Source: Ruania halotolerans (GTDB lineage Bacteria > Actinomycetota > Actinomycetes > Actinomycetales > Beutenbergiaceae). Taken from it: DNA of 64,000 nucleotides. Location: the NCBI RefSeq assembly GCF_021049285.1, contig NZ_CP088017.1, forward strand, positions 3,545,380-3,609,379, in the 5' to 3' direction. Under the pieces are notes generated by a model, which worked only from the letters and a program-made list of their open reading frames with translations, searched no databases and was not told the DNA's origin. How positions within the stretch are numbered: the first letter of the stretch is position 1; every line of letters begins with the position of its first letter. Below are positions 1 to 8,796 of this stretch, in pieces. The translations under genes were made by a program, and so were the position numbers.

Positions 1-950
1 CCGCACATGCCAGGGACCTCGTGCAGTTGGTCGCTGTTGACCACATGGCAGGTGGAGGTGCCCATGATGAGGGTGAGTTGACCGTTCTCGACGGCGTTCG
101 CAGCCGGCAGGGTCACGTGCGCATCCACGTTGCCCGCGGCCACCGCGATGCCCTCGGGAAGTCCGGTCCAACCTGCCGCCTCGGCGGTGAGCTGCCCGAC
201 GGCGTCCCCCAGCTGGGCGATCGGCTGCTCCAGTTTGTCCTGGACGAACGTGGCGAAGTCGGGGTTGAGTGCGGCGAGAAACTCTTCGCCCACATGTTTG
301 CCATCCTGGTAGATGCCCTTGTAGCCGACCGTGCAGGCGTTGCGCTGGTATTGCCCGCCGAGTTGCCAGACGATCCAGTCCGCAGCCTCCACCCAGCGGT
401 CCATCGCGTCGTAGATTTCGCGGTCCTCCTCCAGGAGCTGCAACCCCTTGGCGAACTGCCATTCGGAGGAGATCAGCCCGCCATACCGCGGCAGCCAGGA
501 CTCGCCACGCTCACGGGCGAGGGCATTGATCCGGTCGGCGTGCGGTTGGGCGGCGTGATGCTTCCAGAGCTTGACGTACGCATGCGGGCGGTCGGCGAAC
601 TGTTCGAGCTCGCACAGCGGAGTGCCGTCGGCCCGAACCGGGATCATCGTGCAGGCGGTGAAGTCGGTGGCGATGCCGATCACCTGGGCAGGGTCGATCC
701 CGGCGGCCTCGACGGCGGCGGGCACGGCAGTCTTGAGCACCTCCACGTAATCGGCAGGCACTTGCAGCGCCCACTCGGGCGGGAGCTCAGAGTTGGCGGC
801 CGAGGCGGTGAGCGTCCGGTCCATCACGGCATGGGGGTAGGTATGCTCGGCGCTGCCGAGTTCAGCTCCGTCACTGACCCGGACGACGACCGCCCGGCCG
901 GAGAGCGTGCCGAAGTCCACTCCGATGGTGTAGGTGTTCTCGTCAGTCAT
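1..950 (-). CDS. araB: L-ribulokinase, FGGY family (3' end beyond window)
   Basis: The product phosphorylates L-ribulose to L-ribulose-5-phosphate in cytoplasmic arabinose catabolism. About 316 N-terminal residues are visible; the C-terminal part lies beyond the window edge. The N-terminus has the ribulokinase signature VDFGTLSGRA, the ATP/sugar-binding start of FGGY kinases. Further in are the family-typical stretches SSEWQFAKGLQLLEED, RWVEAADWIVWQL, GYKGIYQDG and GNVDAHVT, then MGTSTCH near the window edge. These favour AraB over xylulokinase or glycerol kinase. The start is the ATG at 950-948, with AAGGA about 6 bases upstream. A LacI-type gene lies directly upstream on the same strand, with an operator-like palindrome in the gap, so arabinose-responsive repression is likely (inference). 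Confidence 0.93.
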   Translation of the reverse strand, partial: MTDENTYTIGVDFGTLSGRAVVVRVSDGAELGSAEHTYPHAVMDRTLTASAANSELPPEWALQVPADYVEVLKTAVPAAVEAAGIDPAQVIGIATDFTACTMIPVRADGTPLCELEQFADRPHAYVKLWKHHAAQPHADRINALARERGESWLPRYGGLISSEWQFAKGLQLLEEDREIYDAMDRWVEAADWIVWQLGGQYQRNACTVGYKGIYQDGKHVGEEFLAALNPDFATFVQDKLEQPIAQLGDAVGQLTAEAAGWTGLPEGIAVAAGNVDAHVTLPAANAVENGQLTLIMGTSTCHVVNSDQLHEVPGMC

Positions 951-992
951 CGCGATCCTTGGGTCGGCGTCGTTGCTCGGGCAATGCATTGA

Positions 993-1006
993 TGTTAGCG
1001 CTCACA
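993..1006. promoter_or_regulatory. LacI-type operator palindrome upstream of araB
   Basis: TGTTAGCGCTCACA is a near-perfect 14-bp palindrome with 6 of 7 half-site bases matching around a central AGCGCT. It fits the CG-centred operator pattern of LacI-family regulators. It lies 43 bp before the araB start and 25 bp after the stop of the LacI-type gene, so that regulator is the obvious candidate to bind it. Binding itself is inference. Confidence 0.62.
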
Positions 1007-1030
1007 ACCGCCAGAGCGCTACCCTGATCT

Positions 1031-2053
1031 TCATGATCCCGGCAGGCGCGGGCCGGTGCTCGCGCGCACGAGAAGCTGCGGCGGGATCGGCACCGGCGCG
1101 AGGAGGCGCCCCGTCACCGCGCCGATCAACACGTCCATCGCGTGCCGGCCGAGCGCGTCGAAGTCCTGACGGACCGTGGTCAGCGGCGGGATGAAGTGGT
1201 CCGAGCCCTGAACATCGTCATAGCCGACCACACTGACGTCCTCGGGAACCCGCACACCCCCGTCAGCGAATGCGTGCAGGAGTCCGAGTGCCGTCTGGTC
1301 ATTGGCGGCGAACACGGCGTCGGGCAGATTCGTCAGCAGCCGTTGCCCTGCGCGGTAGCCGGCGTCAGCTGTCCAGTCCCCGGCGATCTCGTCACGGGGG
1401 AGCACCCCTGCCATCGCCAACTCTGCCCGCCAGGCATCTCGCCGGGCGATCGCGTCGAACCAGTCCGGCGGTCCAGTCACATGCACGAGATCCCGGTGCC
1501 CGAGTTCGAGCAGGTGCCGCACCAGCAGCCGGGTGCCGCTGCGCTGGTCCACGTGCACGATGGTGGGATCGCCAGGTTGTGCATCCATGGCTGCGAGCAA
1601 CAGCACCGGCACATGCGCAGAGGCAGCCCGTGCGGCATTCGCCACCCGTTCCTCCGGAGCGATCACCACGATGCCCTCGACCGACTGATCCATGAACGAG
1701 CCGAAGATCTGCGTCATCGTCTCCGGGGTCGGTTCGTCCGCCGTCGCCACGCTCACGAAATAGCCCGCCGCCCGGGCGGACTGCTCCAGCACGGCGAGGG
1801 TGGTCGCAGGCCCGAACTGCATCGACCCGCTGGTGACGATCCCGACCGTGGCCGACCGGCGGGTGACCAGGGCGCGGGCGGCACTGTTGCGGCGGTACCC
1901 GAGGGCCTCGATCGCCTCCAGCACCTTCTCCCGGGTCTCCGGGCGCACATTCGGGTGATCGTTGAGCACCCGCGAGACCGTCTGGTGGGAGACGCCGACC
2001 ATCTTGGCGACGTCGTTCATTCCTGGCCGTCCGGCCTGCGCTGCGCCAGCCAC
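1031..2053 (-). CDS. LacI-family transcriptional regulator
   Basis: A 340-residue LacI/GalR repressor, probably controlling arabinose utilisation. The helix-turn-helix is at residues 12-35 (MNDVAKMVGVSHQTVSRVLN) with a hinge-helix region about residues 50-65. A periplasmic-binding-protein-like sensor follows and runs to residue 340, with typical segments such as DAVFAANDQTALGLL and VPEDVSVVGYDD. I chose the GTG at 2053 because GGGAGG lies 5 bases upstream. The ATG at 2020 would start right at the HTH, and no family member needs the long extension further upstream. The gene lies 80 bp upstream of araB on the same strand, and the AGCGCT palindrome in that gap is its likely operator. The arabinose ligand is inferred from context only. 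Confidence 0.9.
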   Translation of the reverse strand: MAGAAQAGRPGMNDVAKMVGVSHQTVSRVLNDHPNVRPETREKVLEAIEALGYRRNSAARALVTRRSATVGIVTSGSMQFGPATTLAVLEQSARAAGYFVSVATADEPTPETMTQIFGSFMDQSVEGIVVIAPEERVANAARAASAHVPVLLLAAMDAQPGDPTIVHVDQRSGTRLLVRHLLELGHRDLVHVTGPPDWFDAIARRDAWRAELAMAGVLPRDEIAGDWTADAGYRAGQRLLTNLPDAVFAANDQTALGLLHAFADGGVRVPEDVSVVGYDDVQGSDHFIPPLTTVRQDFDALGRHAMDVLIGAVTGRLLAPVPIPPQLLVRASTGPRLPGS

Positions 2054-2088
2054 GCCCACCTCCCACTTCCCCGTCTGTGCAGGTGAGC

Positions 2089-2529
2089 CTAACGGAGTCG
2101 GGCGAGGAGCCGGTCGCGGACGAGGCCTGCGGGCGGGTTCGTGTGCGCCTCGCCCTCGATCACCACCGTGGGTACCGTCTCGTTGCCACCGTTCACGCTG
2201 CGGACGAAGGCGGCCGCTTCGTCGTCGGTCCAGATGTTCACCCAGGTGGCCGATCGCCCGGTACGGCCGAGTGCGCGGCGCAGCCCGCTGCTGTACATGC
2301 AACCGGGCCGCCAGTAGATGATCACCCGGCCGCGGGGGTCGTCATCGGCGAGCGTCATCGCCTCCGTGTGGCTGGTGCCTGCGCCTCGCCGCGGGTAGGT
2401 CCACCACCCGTAGAAGGCAATGAACGCCGCGAGCGGGACGGCCAGCCACGGGTGCCCGTCAGCGGCGACGAACCACCCCAGCACGACGATCAGGATGAGG
2501 AGGCCGAGCCAGAGGAGCCGGGAGCGCAT
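2089..2529 (-). CDS. membrane-anchored glutaredoxin-like protein with monothiol motif
   Basis: A 146-residue protein with two N-terminal hydrophobic segments (about residues 4-21 and 28-43) and a C-terminal glutaredoxin/mycoredoxin-like domain (about 68-146). The redox site reads WRPGCMYS, so only Cys77 of a CxxC pair remains and the second position is Ser80. The substrate-binding TVPTVVIEG region, with its cis-proline, is present. Relatives in actinomycetes are annotated as glutaredoxin-domain proteins and may act on mycothiol mixed disulfides (family knowledge). The start at the ATG at 2529 is preferred over 2562 because it opens directly on the first membrane helix. It stands alone between the LacI-type gene and the SRPBCC gene. 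Confidence 0.75.
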   Translation of the reverse strand: MRSRLLWLGLLILIVVLGWFVAADGHPWLAVPLAAFIAFYGWWTYPRRGAGTSHTEAMTLADDDPRGRVIIYWRPGCMYSSGLRRALGRTGRSATWVNIWTDDEAAAFVRSVNGGNETVPTVVIEGEAHTNPPAGLVRDRLLARLR

Positions 2530-2621
2530 GGTCCCAGCATCCCCTGGCCGGCGCATTCCCACATCCGCCGCACGAGGGATCCTCAGGAGGCGCGCGGGTG
2601 GCCTCGTGGCCGTCCGGCAGG

Positions 2622-3107
2622 TCAGGCAGCGAGGAGATCGTCGATCTGGTTGATCGCCAAGGTCGCGCCCTCCTCCATACCCATCTCGAGTACCTGCTGC
2701 AGTCCTTCGGCGGTCTCGTACGTGCTGGTGAACGTGGCACGAGTGCCGGTCTCAGTGGCCTCGAACCGGTAGACGTTCTCCGAAACCGGCATCGAGTCGA
2801 CCGGGTTGAGGTCGGCGTCGGCGAACCCGTCGCGGAAGGTGAACGCGTGCGGTTCGTCCACGCTGATGATCTCCCACCAGCCGCCGTGCTTCTCCCCCTC
2901 TGGGCTGGTCATGTAGTAGGTGACGCGCGCGCCCGGCGTGAGGGAGTGATCCACGAACGTGGCTGGGTAGGTCGGCGGACCCCAGACCTTCTCCAGCTGG
3001 CGGGGATCTGCGTAGATTCCCCACACCCGGTCCACCGATGCGGCGAAGTCGGCCGTGATGGTCAGGGTGCGGCTGTCGATGTCCTTCTGAACTCCGGTCA
3101 CAGGCAT
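2622..3107 (-). CDS. SRPBCC (AHSA1-like) domain protein
   Basis: A 161-residue single-domain protein of the START/Bet v1 (SRPBCC) superfamily, AHSA1 type. The pattern ITADFAASVDRVWGIYADP followed by LEKVWGPP is the usual N-terminal strand-helix start, and the C-terminal helix reads GLQQVLEMGMEEG. Such proteins bind hydrophobic ligands; the substrate is unknown here. The ATG at 3107 has AAGGAG about 8 bases upstream and begins one base after the stop of the ArsR-type gene. The two are therefore almost certainly co-transcribed and perhaps translationally coupled. ArsR plus AHSA1 pairs of this kind are common in actinomycetes. Confidence 0.88.
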   Translation of the reverse strand: MPVTGVQKDIDSRTLTITADFAASVDRVWGIYADPRQLEKVWGPPTYPATFVDHSLTPGARVTYYMTSPEGEKHGGWWEIISVDEPHAFTFRDGFADADLNPVDSMPVSENVYRFEATETGTRATFTSTYETAEGLQQVLEMGMEEGATLAINQIDDLLAA

Positions 3108-3108
3108 G

Positions 3109-3483
3109 TCAGTTCTCCTTCGTGGTGATGGTGGAATCCTCTTGCTGGCCGGGGCCCGCGGCGGCGAGCAGTTCATCGATGCGCCCCACCCGGCCCCGCC
3201 AGACGTCCTCGATCTCGTCGAGCAAGGAAGCAACGGAACGAACGGCGTCGATGTCTCCGGTCGCCAACGCCTCACGCCCAACGCGGCGTTTGGTGATGAG
3301 GCCGGCCCGTTCGAGGACAGCCACGTGCTTTTGCACCGCGGCGAAACTCATCTCGTACTTCTGTGCAAGGGCGCTGACCGAGTGCTCCCCGGCCAGCACC
3401 CGGCGCATGATGTCGCGCCGGGTGCGATCGGCGAGCGCGTGGAATAGGGCGTCCGCCCTGTCCTCGTCTGTGTACTCGGCCAC
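3109..3483 (-). CDS. ArsR-family winged-helix regulator
   Basis: A 124-residue ArsR-type repressor. The winged helix spans about residues 10-85, with DRTRRDIMRRVLAG and the recognition-helix region YEMSFAAVQKHVAVLERAGLI. No CxC or other metal-site cysteines are visible, so it is probably not a metal sensor. The GTG at 3483 has no Shine-Dalgarno sequence but lies 6 bases after a good -10 (TACATT), pointing to a leaderless mRNA. A perfect inverted repeat over this promoter suggests autorepression. It forms an operon with the downstream SRPBCC gene. Confidence 0.9.
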   Translation of the reverse strand: MAEYTDEDRADALFHALADRTRRDIMRRVLAGEHSVSALAQKYEMSFAAVQKHVAVLERAGLITKRRVGREALATGDIDAVRSVASLLDEIEDVWRGRVGRIDELLAAAGPGQQEDSTITTKEN

Positions 3484-3489
3484 GAGAAG

Positions 3490-3519
3490 AATGTACAACC
3501 TGATGGTTGTAGGTTGCAA
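3490..3519 (-). promoter_or_regulatory. promoter and operator of the ArsR-SRPBCC operon
   Basis: On the minus strand TTGCAA (3519-3514) and TACATT (3495-3490) are separated by 18 bp. Between them lies the perfect inverted repeat ACAACCTGATGGTTGT (3495-3510; 6-bp arms, 4-bp spacer). An operator covering the spacer and touching the -10 would block RNA polymerase. The GTG start begins 6 bases after the -10. Confidence 0.62.
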
Positions 3520-3541
3520 GGGGTTCGGCCCCACACAAGAA

Positions 3542-3589
3542 ATCCGTCGCCGATCTGGTCGTTTGCAGACGACCGGATCGACGACGGAT
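3542..3589 (-). terminator. long imperfect palindrome, likely terminator of the helicase gene
   Basis: A 48-nt near-palindrome: each arm of about 22 nt begins ATCCGTCG and mismatches are few and mostly G-U compatible. Read on the minus strand it follows the helicase stop by about 50 bases and is followed by a short T-rich tail (TTTCTT). It therefore fits an intrinsic terminator. The stem is unusually long for one. Confidence 0.6.
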
Positions 3590-3639
3590 CTCAGCAGATG
3601 GTGCTTAGTCAGCCGTCAGCTCGACGACTCCTCCTCGGC

Positions 3640-5214
3640 TCAGCGGGAACTGCCGGGGCTGGTGGCGCGTCGTGCACCTGCACGACGGCGTCCTGAACCG
3701 TTGGCAGCGTCGCGACCACTTGGGGCAGCTGCACCCGAGGGGCGTCCCGAACCAGAGCGAGGCGTCGAACTTGACCACGCAGGACCGCTCGCAGGAGCAG
3801 CACCGGCGCCGCGGCTACGGCCACGACTCGACGAGCCGGCAGCGGCGGCAACACCGGACCGGCCACCTGACCCGGAACGGCCGGCCGACCCTGAACCGCC
3901 ACGCGCACCGTTCCCGGAACGCGAGCCACCCCCGGAACCACCACGTCGGCCAGAACCGCGACCTGCACCAGCCGGTGCCGCTGCAGGCTTACGTGCCGCC
4001 GCCTCCGGCGCCCGGTCCGGGCTCACCCGGGCGGCGACGTCGCCAACGAGCTCAGCGACGAGATCAGGCTTGGCCGCCACCGGTGTGGCAGTGATCTTCG
4101 CGGCGCGGAGCAGCTGACGCACATCGTTGCGCTGCTCGGGCAACATGATCGTCACGACTGTGCCACCGGAGCCGGCCCGGGCCGTGCGCCCGGAGCGGTG
4201 CAGGTAGGCCTTGTGCTCGGCCGGCGGATCCACGTGCGCCACCAGGTCCACATCGTCCACGTGAATACCGCGGGCAGCGATGTCCGTGGCCACGAGAACA
4301 CGCACGGCACCGCTGGAGAACGCATCCAGGTTGCGCTCACGCGCCCCCTGGGAGAGGTTCCCGTGCAGATCGACGGCGGGAATCCCACTCGCGGTGAGCT
4401 GGCGGGCCAACTTGCGCGCCTGGTGTTTGGTGCGCATGAAGAACAGCCGGCGGGAGGCTCCGGAGGCAAGCTGCTCCACCAGGTCACGCTTGGCACCCAC
4501 ATCGGAGACTTCCAGGATGTGGTGCGTCATCGCCGTCACCGGCGAAGACGCCGGATCGACGGAGTGGGTGAGCGGGTTGGTCAGGTACCGCTTGACGATG
4601 ATGTCCACACCGTTGTCAAGCGTGGCGGAGAACAGCATGCGGTGCCCCTGACGCGGGGTAGCGTCGAGGATCCGCTTCACGGCCGGCAGGAAGCCCAGGT
4701 CGGCCATGTGGTCCGCCTCATCGAGCACGGTGATCTCGACGGCGTCCAGGCGCAGGTGGCCCTGCCCCTTGAGGTCCTCGAGCCGGCCGGGGCAGGCGAT
4801 CAGGATGTCGACACCACGGCGCAGCGCCTCGACCTGCTTGCCCTGGCCGACACCTCCGAAGATCACGCTGTGGCGCAGGCCCGCCGCTGCGGCGAGCGGT
4901 GCGATGGTCTCGGCGATCTGGGAAGCGAGTTCACGGGTCGGGGCGAGGATGAGTCCGCGCGGGGAGCCCGAGCGCGCCGGGCGCCCGTCGCTGAGGCGGG
5001 TGATCATGGGAAGCGCGAACGCGAGCGTCTTACCCGAGCCGGTGCGGCCACGGCCGAGCACGTCACGCCCGGCGAGCGTGTCGCGCAGCGTGGCGGTCTG
5101 GATCGGGAACGGATCAGTGATGCCTCGCTCGGCGAGCGAACGCACCAGCGAGGCAGGAACGCCCAGGGCCGCGAACGTCGTCGGGGCATCAACAGGAGAA
5201 ACAGGTGTGGACAC
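3640..5214 (-). CDS. DEAD-box ATP-dependent RNA helicase
   Basis: A 524-residue DEAD-box helicase that remodels RNA duplexes or RNPs in the cytoplasm. Motifs in order: Q motif DPFPIQ (34-39), Walker A GRTGSGKT (56-63), PTRELA (92-97), DEAD (165-168), SAT (196-198), TDIAARG (310-316) and HRSGRTAR (339-346). From about residue 400 the chain becomes a long Gly/Ser/Arg/Ala-rich tail typical of RNA-binding extensions in actinomycete RhlE/DeaD-like helicases. The GTG at 5214 lacks a clear Shine-Dalgarno sequence. A 213-bp gap separates it from the divergent SGNH gene, enough for a long 5' leader. The exact orthologue (RhlE or DeaD type) cannot be decided. Confidence 0.93.
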   Translation of the reverse strand: MSTPVSPVDAPTTFAALGVPASLVRSLAERGITDPFPIQTATLRDTLAGRDVLGRGRTGSGKTLAFALPMITRLSDGRPARSGSPRGLILAPTRELASQIAETIAPLAAAAGLRHSVIFGGVGQGKQVEALRRGVDILIACPGRLEDLKGQGHLRLDAVEITVLDEADHMADLGFLPAVKRILDATPRQGHRMLFSATLDNGVDIIVKRYLTNPLTHSVDPASSPVTAMTHHILEVSDVGAKRDLVEQLASGASRRLFFMRTKHQARKLARQLTASGIPAVDLHGNLSQGARERNLDAFSSGAVRVLVATDIAARGIHVDDVDLVAHVDPPAEHKAYLHRSGRTARAGSGGTVVTIMLPEQRNDVRQLLRAAKITATPVAAKPDLVAELVGDVAARVSPDRAPEAAARKPAAAPAGAGRGSGRRGGSGGGSRSGNGARGGSGSAGRSGSGGRSGVAAAAGSSSRGRSRGAGAAPASGPAWSSSTPRSGSGRPSGAAAPSGRDAANGSGRRRAGARRATSPGSSR

Positions 5215-5427
5215 GAAACGTACAACTCTCTGAGGTCAGGGTTCACCGCAGAGACCGTCACTGTGTGCTCACCTGGCGTCCAGCCGGCGCACGCGAAACC
5301 GCGATGTCGGGCGTGCACGAGCGACGCCCTGCCTCCCAGTCTCCCCCACCACTGTCGAAATCAACGACATTGGTGGGCAGCATCACAACGGCACCATCTA
5401 CCGTGGTGAACAGTAGGCTGACTCCTC

Positions 5428-6015
5428 GTGACGATCCTCATGACCGGTGACTCGATCACCGACTGCAGCCGCGACCGATCCGACCTACGCAGCCTCGGCG
5501 AGGGCTACGCCGCCCTCGTGGCCGCTGACCTCGCGCACGAACGGGTCATCAACACCGGCATCGGAGGCAACCGGGTGGTGGACCTGCAGGCGCGGTGGGA
5601 GGAGGACGTGCTCGCCCACGCGCCCACCGTGCTCTCGGTGATGATCGGCATCAACGACACCTGGCGCCGCTACGACTCCGACGATCCGACCTCGGCCCAG
5701 GCCTACGAGGCCGGCTACCGCGCTCTGCTCACTCGCACCACGGCCGCCGGCGTGGCGCGGATCATTCTCATCGAGCCCTTCCTGCTTCCTGTGCGCGAGG
5801 AGCAGTGGGCCTGGCGCGAGGATCTGGATCCGAAGATCCAGGTGGTGCGCCGCCTCGCCGCCGAGTTCGGTACCGAGTACCTGGCCACCGACGGTCCACT
5901 CACGCAGACGGCGGCCCGCACCGCTCCCGATTTCCTCGCCCATGACGGTGTGCACCTGACCCCGGTCGGGCACCGGCTGCTGGCCGACCTCTGGCTGGAC
6001 AACTACCGCCGCTGA
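5428..6015 (+). CDS. SGNH/GDSL-type hydrolase
   Basis: A 195-residue cytoplasmic SGNH-fold esterase/lipase-like hydrolase. Block I is MTGDSITD with the nucleophile Ser, block II GIGGN, block III GIND, and block V HDGVHLT supplies the Asp-His pair. The length is typical of single-domain GDSL hydrolases acting on acetyl esters of sugars; the substrate is unknown. There is no signal peptide. The GTG at 5428 has no Shine-Dalgarno sequence, but TAGGCT lies 8 bases upstream, so leaderless expression is possible. It is convergent with clpC across a shared hairpin. Confidence 0.9.
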   Translation: MTILMTGDSITDCSRDRSDLRSLGEGYAALVAADLAHERVINTGIGGNRVVDLQARWEEDVLAHAPTVLSVMIGINDTWRRYDSDDPTSAQAYEAGYRALLTRTTAAGVARIILIEPFLLPVREEQWAWREDLDPKIQVVRRLAAEFGTEYLATDGPLTQTAARTAPDFLAHDGVHLTPVGHRLLADLWLDNYRR

Positions 6016-6066
6016 AGCGCCGCCCGACCACCTCGATCGACACCCCGCTCAACGCGGGCAATGCAA

Positions 6067-6102
6067 CGAAGGCCGGCCACCCACTCGGGTGACCGGCCTT
6101 CG
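6067..6102. terminator. bidirectional hairpin between SGNH gene and clpC
   Basis: The arms CGAAGGCCGG and CCGGCCTTCG enclose a second short stem (CACCC/GGGTG), giving a very stable hairpin between two convergent genes. It ends 11 bp before the clpC stop codon. There is no long T-run on either side. Confidence 0.75.
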
Positions 6103-6113
6103 CCACGTGCTGC

Positions 6114-8639
6114 CTATTCGCCGCTGGCTGCAGCGGGGAGCTCAGGCGAAGCGCCCGCTCCCACCGCCAGAGGCTCCTTCTCGGATTCCTTGTCCACACC
6201 GCGGAACGTGAACTCGCCGAGCAATCCTTCACCCGTGGCGTCCACGATGACCCTCTGACCGGCGCGCAACTCGCCGTAGAGAATCCGCTCGGACATCTGA
6301 TCCTCGATCTCCCGCTGGATCGCGCGACGCAACGGCCGGGCGCCGAGCACCGGGTCGTACCCGCGCTCGGCGAGCAGTTCCTTCGCCGCCGGGGTGAGCT
6401 CGAGATCCATGTCCTTGTCGGCAAGACGCACGGACAACTTGTCCATCATGAGGTCGACGATCTGGAAGATCTCGTCCTGAGAGAGCTGCGGGAACACGAT
6501 CACATCGTCCACGCGGTTGAGGAACTCGGGGCGGAAGTGCTGCTTGAGCTCCTCGTTCACCTTGACCTTCATCCGGTCGTAGTTGGTGGAGAGGTCACCA
6601 CCGGCCTGGAATCCGGTGAGCAGGCCCTTGGCGATGTCCCGGGTACCGAGGTTGGTGGTCATGATGATCACGGTGTTCTTGAAGTCGATCACCCGGCCCT
6701 GGGAGTCGGTGAGGCGGCCGTCCTCCAGGATCTGCAGCAACGAGTTGAAGATGTCCGCGTGAGCCTTCTCCACCTCGTCGAACAACACCACGGAGAACGG
6801 ACGGCGGCGCACCTTCTCGGTGAGCTGGCCACCCTCTTCGTACCCCACGTACCCGGGAGGTGAACCGAACATCCGGGAGACGGTGTGCTTCTCGGAGTAC
6901 TCGCTCATGTCCAACTGGATGAGCGCATCCTCGTCGCCGAACAGGAACTCTGCGAGCGCCTTGGCGAGCTCGGTCTTCCCGACGCCCGTGGGGCCGGCGA
7001 AGATGAACGAGCCGCCGGGCCGCTTCGGGTCCTTCAGGCCGGCGCGGGTACGCCGGATTGCCTGAGAGAGGGCCTTGACCGCGGCGTTCTGGCCGACGAT
7101 CCGCTTGTGCAGCTCGTCCTCCATCCGCAACAGCCGCGAGGACTCCTCCTCGGTCAGCTTGAACACCGGGATGCCTGTCGAGGCGGCGAGCACCTCCGCG
7201 ATCAGCTCCTCGTCCACCTCGGCGACGTTGTCCATATCGCCGGCCTTCCAGGCCTTCTCCTTGTCCAGACGCGTGTTCGAGAGGGTCTTCTCCTCGTCAC
7301 GCAGCCGGGCTGCCTTCTCGAAGTCCTGATCATCGATCGAGGATTCCTTGGCGCGGCGCGTCTCGGCGATCTGCTCATCGAGCTCACGCAGTTCCGGTGG
7401 AGCAGTCATCCGGCGGATCCGCAGGCGAGCACCGGCCTCATCGATCAGGTCGATCGCCTTATCCGGGAGGAACCGGTCGTTGACGTACCGGTCGGCCAGG
7501 TTCGCCGCAGCCACGAGGGCCGCATCGGTGATGGTCACCCGGTGGTGCGCCTCATAGCGATCGCGCAGACCCTTGAGGATCTCGATCGCGTGAGACAAGG
7601 TGGGCTCGGCCACCTGGATCGGCTGGAAGCGACGCTCCAGCGCAGCGTCCTTCTCAATGTGCTTGCGGTACTCATCAAGTGTGGTGGCACCGATGGTCTG
7701 CAACTCACCGCGGGCGAGCATCGGCTTCAGGATGCTCGCGGCGTCAATGGCACCCTCGGCTGCTCCGGCACCGACGAGCGTGTGGATCTCGTCGATGAAC
7801 AGAATGATGTCACCGCGGGTGCGGATCTCCTTGAGCACCTTCTTCAGGCGTTCCTCGAAGTCACCGCGGTAGCGCGAACCCGCCACGAGTGCGCCGAGAT
7901 CAAGCGTGTAGAGCTGCTTGTCCTTGAGGGTCTCAGGGATGTCCCCCCGCACGATGTCCTGTGCGAGACCTTCGACCACGGCAGTCTTTCCCACGCCTGG
8001 CTCACCGATCAGCACCGGGTTGTTCTTGGTGCGCCGCGAGAGCACCTGCATCACGCGCTCGATCTCGTTGCTGCGCCCGATCACCGGGTCCAGCTTGCTC
8101 TCGCGCGCCGCCTGGGTGAGGTTGCGGCCGAACTGATCCAGCACGGCAGAACCGGAGGGGGTGCCCTCGGACGGGCCACCGGCGGATACGGCTTCCTTCC
8201 CCTGGTAGCCGTTCAGGAGCTGGATCACCTGCTGGCGCACCCGGTTCAGGTCGGCCCCGAGCTTGGTGAGCACCTGCGCGGCCACTCCCTCACCCTCACG
8301 GATCAGGCCGAGCAGGATGTGCTCGGTGCCGATGTAGTTGTGGCCGAGCTGCAGCGCCTCGCGCAGCGACAGCTCGAGCACCTTCTTGGCACGCGGGGTG
8401 AACGGGATGTGCCCGTTCGGGGCCTGCTGGCCCTCACCGATGATCTCCTGCACCTGCTGGCGGACGGCTTCGAGGGAGATGTTCAGCGATTCGAGGGCCT
8501 TGGCGGCCACTCCCTCGCCTTCATGGATGAGGCCGAGCAGAATGTGCTCAGTGCCGATGTAGTTGTGGTTGAGCATCCGTGCCTCTTCTTGGGCAAGGAC
8601 GACCACCCGACGGGCGCGGTCGGTAAATCTCTCGAACAT
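6114..8639 (-). CDS. clpC: ATP-dependent Clp protease ATP-binding subunit ClpC
   Basis: An 841-residue AAA+ unfoldase that feeds substrates to ClpP. It has two N-terminal Clp repeats (about 1-145), first Walker A GEPGVGKT (212-219), a UVR-like middle region (about 435-455), second Walker A GPTGVGKT (549-556), and ends in a GARPLRR sensor-2 segment. The length matches family members. The start is the ATG at 8639 with GAGGAG about 6 bases upstream; longer in-frame extensions lack support. At the position of the ClpP-docking loop, usually [L/V/I]-G-F, this protein reads T-G-F (675-677), a small oddity. It is divergent from an MFS gene. Standard housekeeping identity is secure. Confidence 0.97.
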   Translation of the reverse strand: MFERFTDRARRVVVLAQEEARMLNHNYIGTEHILLGLIHEGEGVAAKALESLNISLEAVRQQVQEIIGEGQQAPNGHIPFTPRAKKVLELSLREALQLGHNYIGTEHILLGLIREGEGVAAQVLTKLGADLNRVRQQVIQLLNGYQGKEAVSAGGPSEGTPSGSAVLDQFGRNLTQAARESKLDPVIGRSNEIERVMQVLSRRTKNNPVLIGEPGVGKTAVVEGLAQDIVRGDIPETLKDKQLYTLDLGALVAGSRYRGDFEERLKKVLKEIRTRGDIILFIDEIHTLVGAGAAEGAIDAASILKPMLARGELQTIGATTLDEYRKHIEKDAALERRFQPIQVAEPTLSHAIEILKGLRDRYEAHHRVTITDAALVAAANLADRYVNDRFLPDKAIDLIDEAGARLRIRRMTAPPELRELDEQIAETRRAKESSIDDQDFEKAARLRDEEKTLSNTRLDKEKAWKAGDMDNVAEVDEELIAEVLAASTGIPVFKLTEEESSRLLRMEDELHKRIVGQNAAVKALSQAIRRTRAGLKDPKRPGGSFIFAGPTGVGKTELAKALAEFLFGDEDALIQLDMSEYSEKHTVSRMFGSPPGYVGYEEGGQLTEKVRRRPFSVVLFDEVEKAHADIFNSLLQILEDGRLTDSQGRVIDFKNTVIIMTTNLGTRDIAKGLLTGFQAGGDLSTNYDRMKVKVNEELKQHFRPEFLNRVDDVIVFPQLSQDEIFQIVDLMMDKLSVRLADKDMDLELTPAAKELLAERGYDPVLGARPLRRAIQREIEDQMSERILYGELRAGQRVIVDATGEGLLGEFTFRGVDKESEKEPLAVGAGASPELPAAASGE

Positions 8640-8796
8640 CTCGTGCTCCTCACTGGCAACAAGGCCGCAAGTGGGCGGTCTTGGCGGTGTGTCATCCAGG
8701 CTAACGGCGGGTGAGCCCGGAACATGCCCCTGTTCGCCAGCGGCAGAGAGCGTGAGGCCAGTGCCCACGTTCACGAGGAACCGCGATGATGAACCG

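Noticed and set aside
21-992. Long plus-strand open frame over the araB region
   Set aside because: It is antisense to a clear ribulokinase; the translation is Gly/Arg/Val-rich with no family resemblance.
6885-8714. 609-codon plus-strand open frame
   Set aside because: It lies antisense to clpC and results from GC-biased codon positions; the product shows no recognisable domain.
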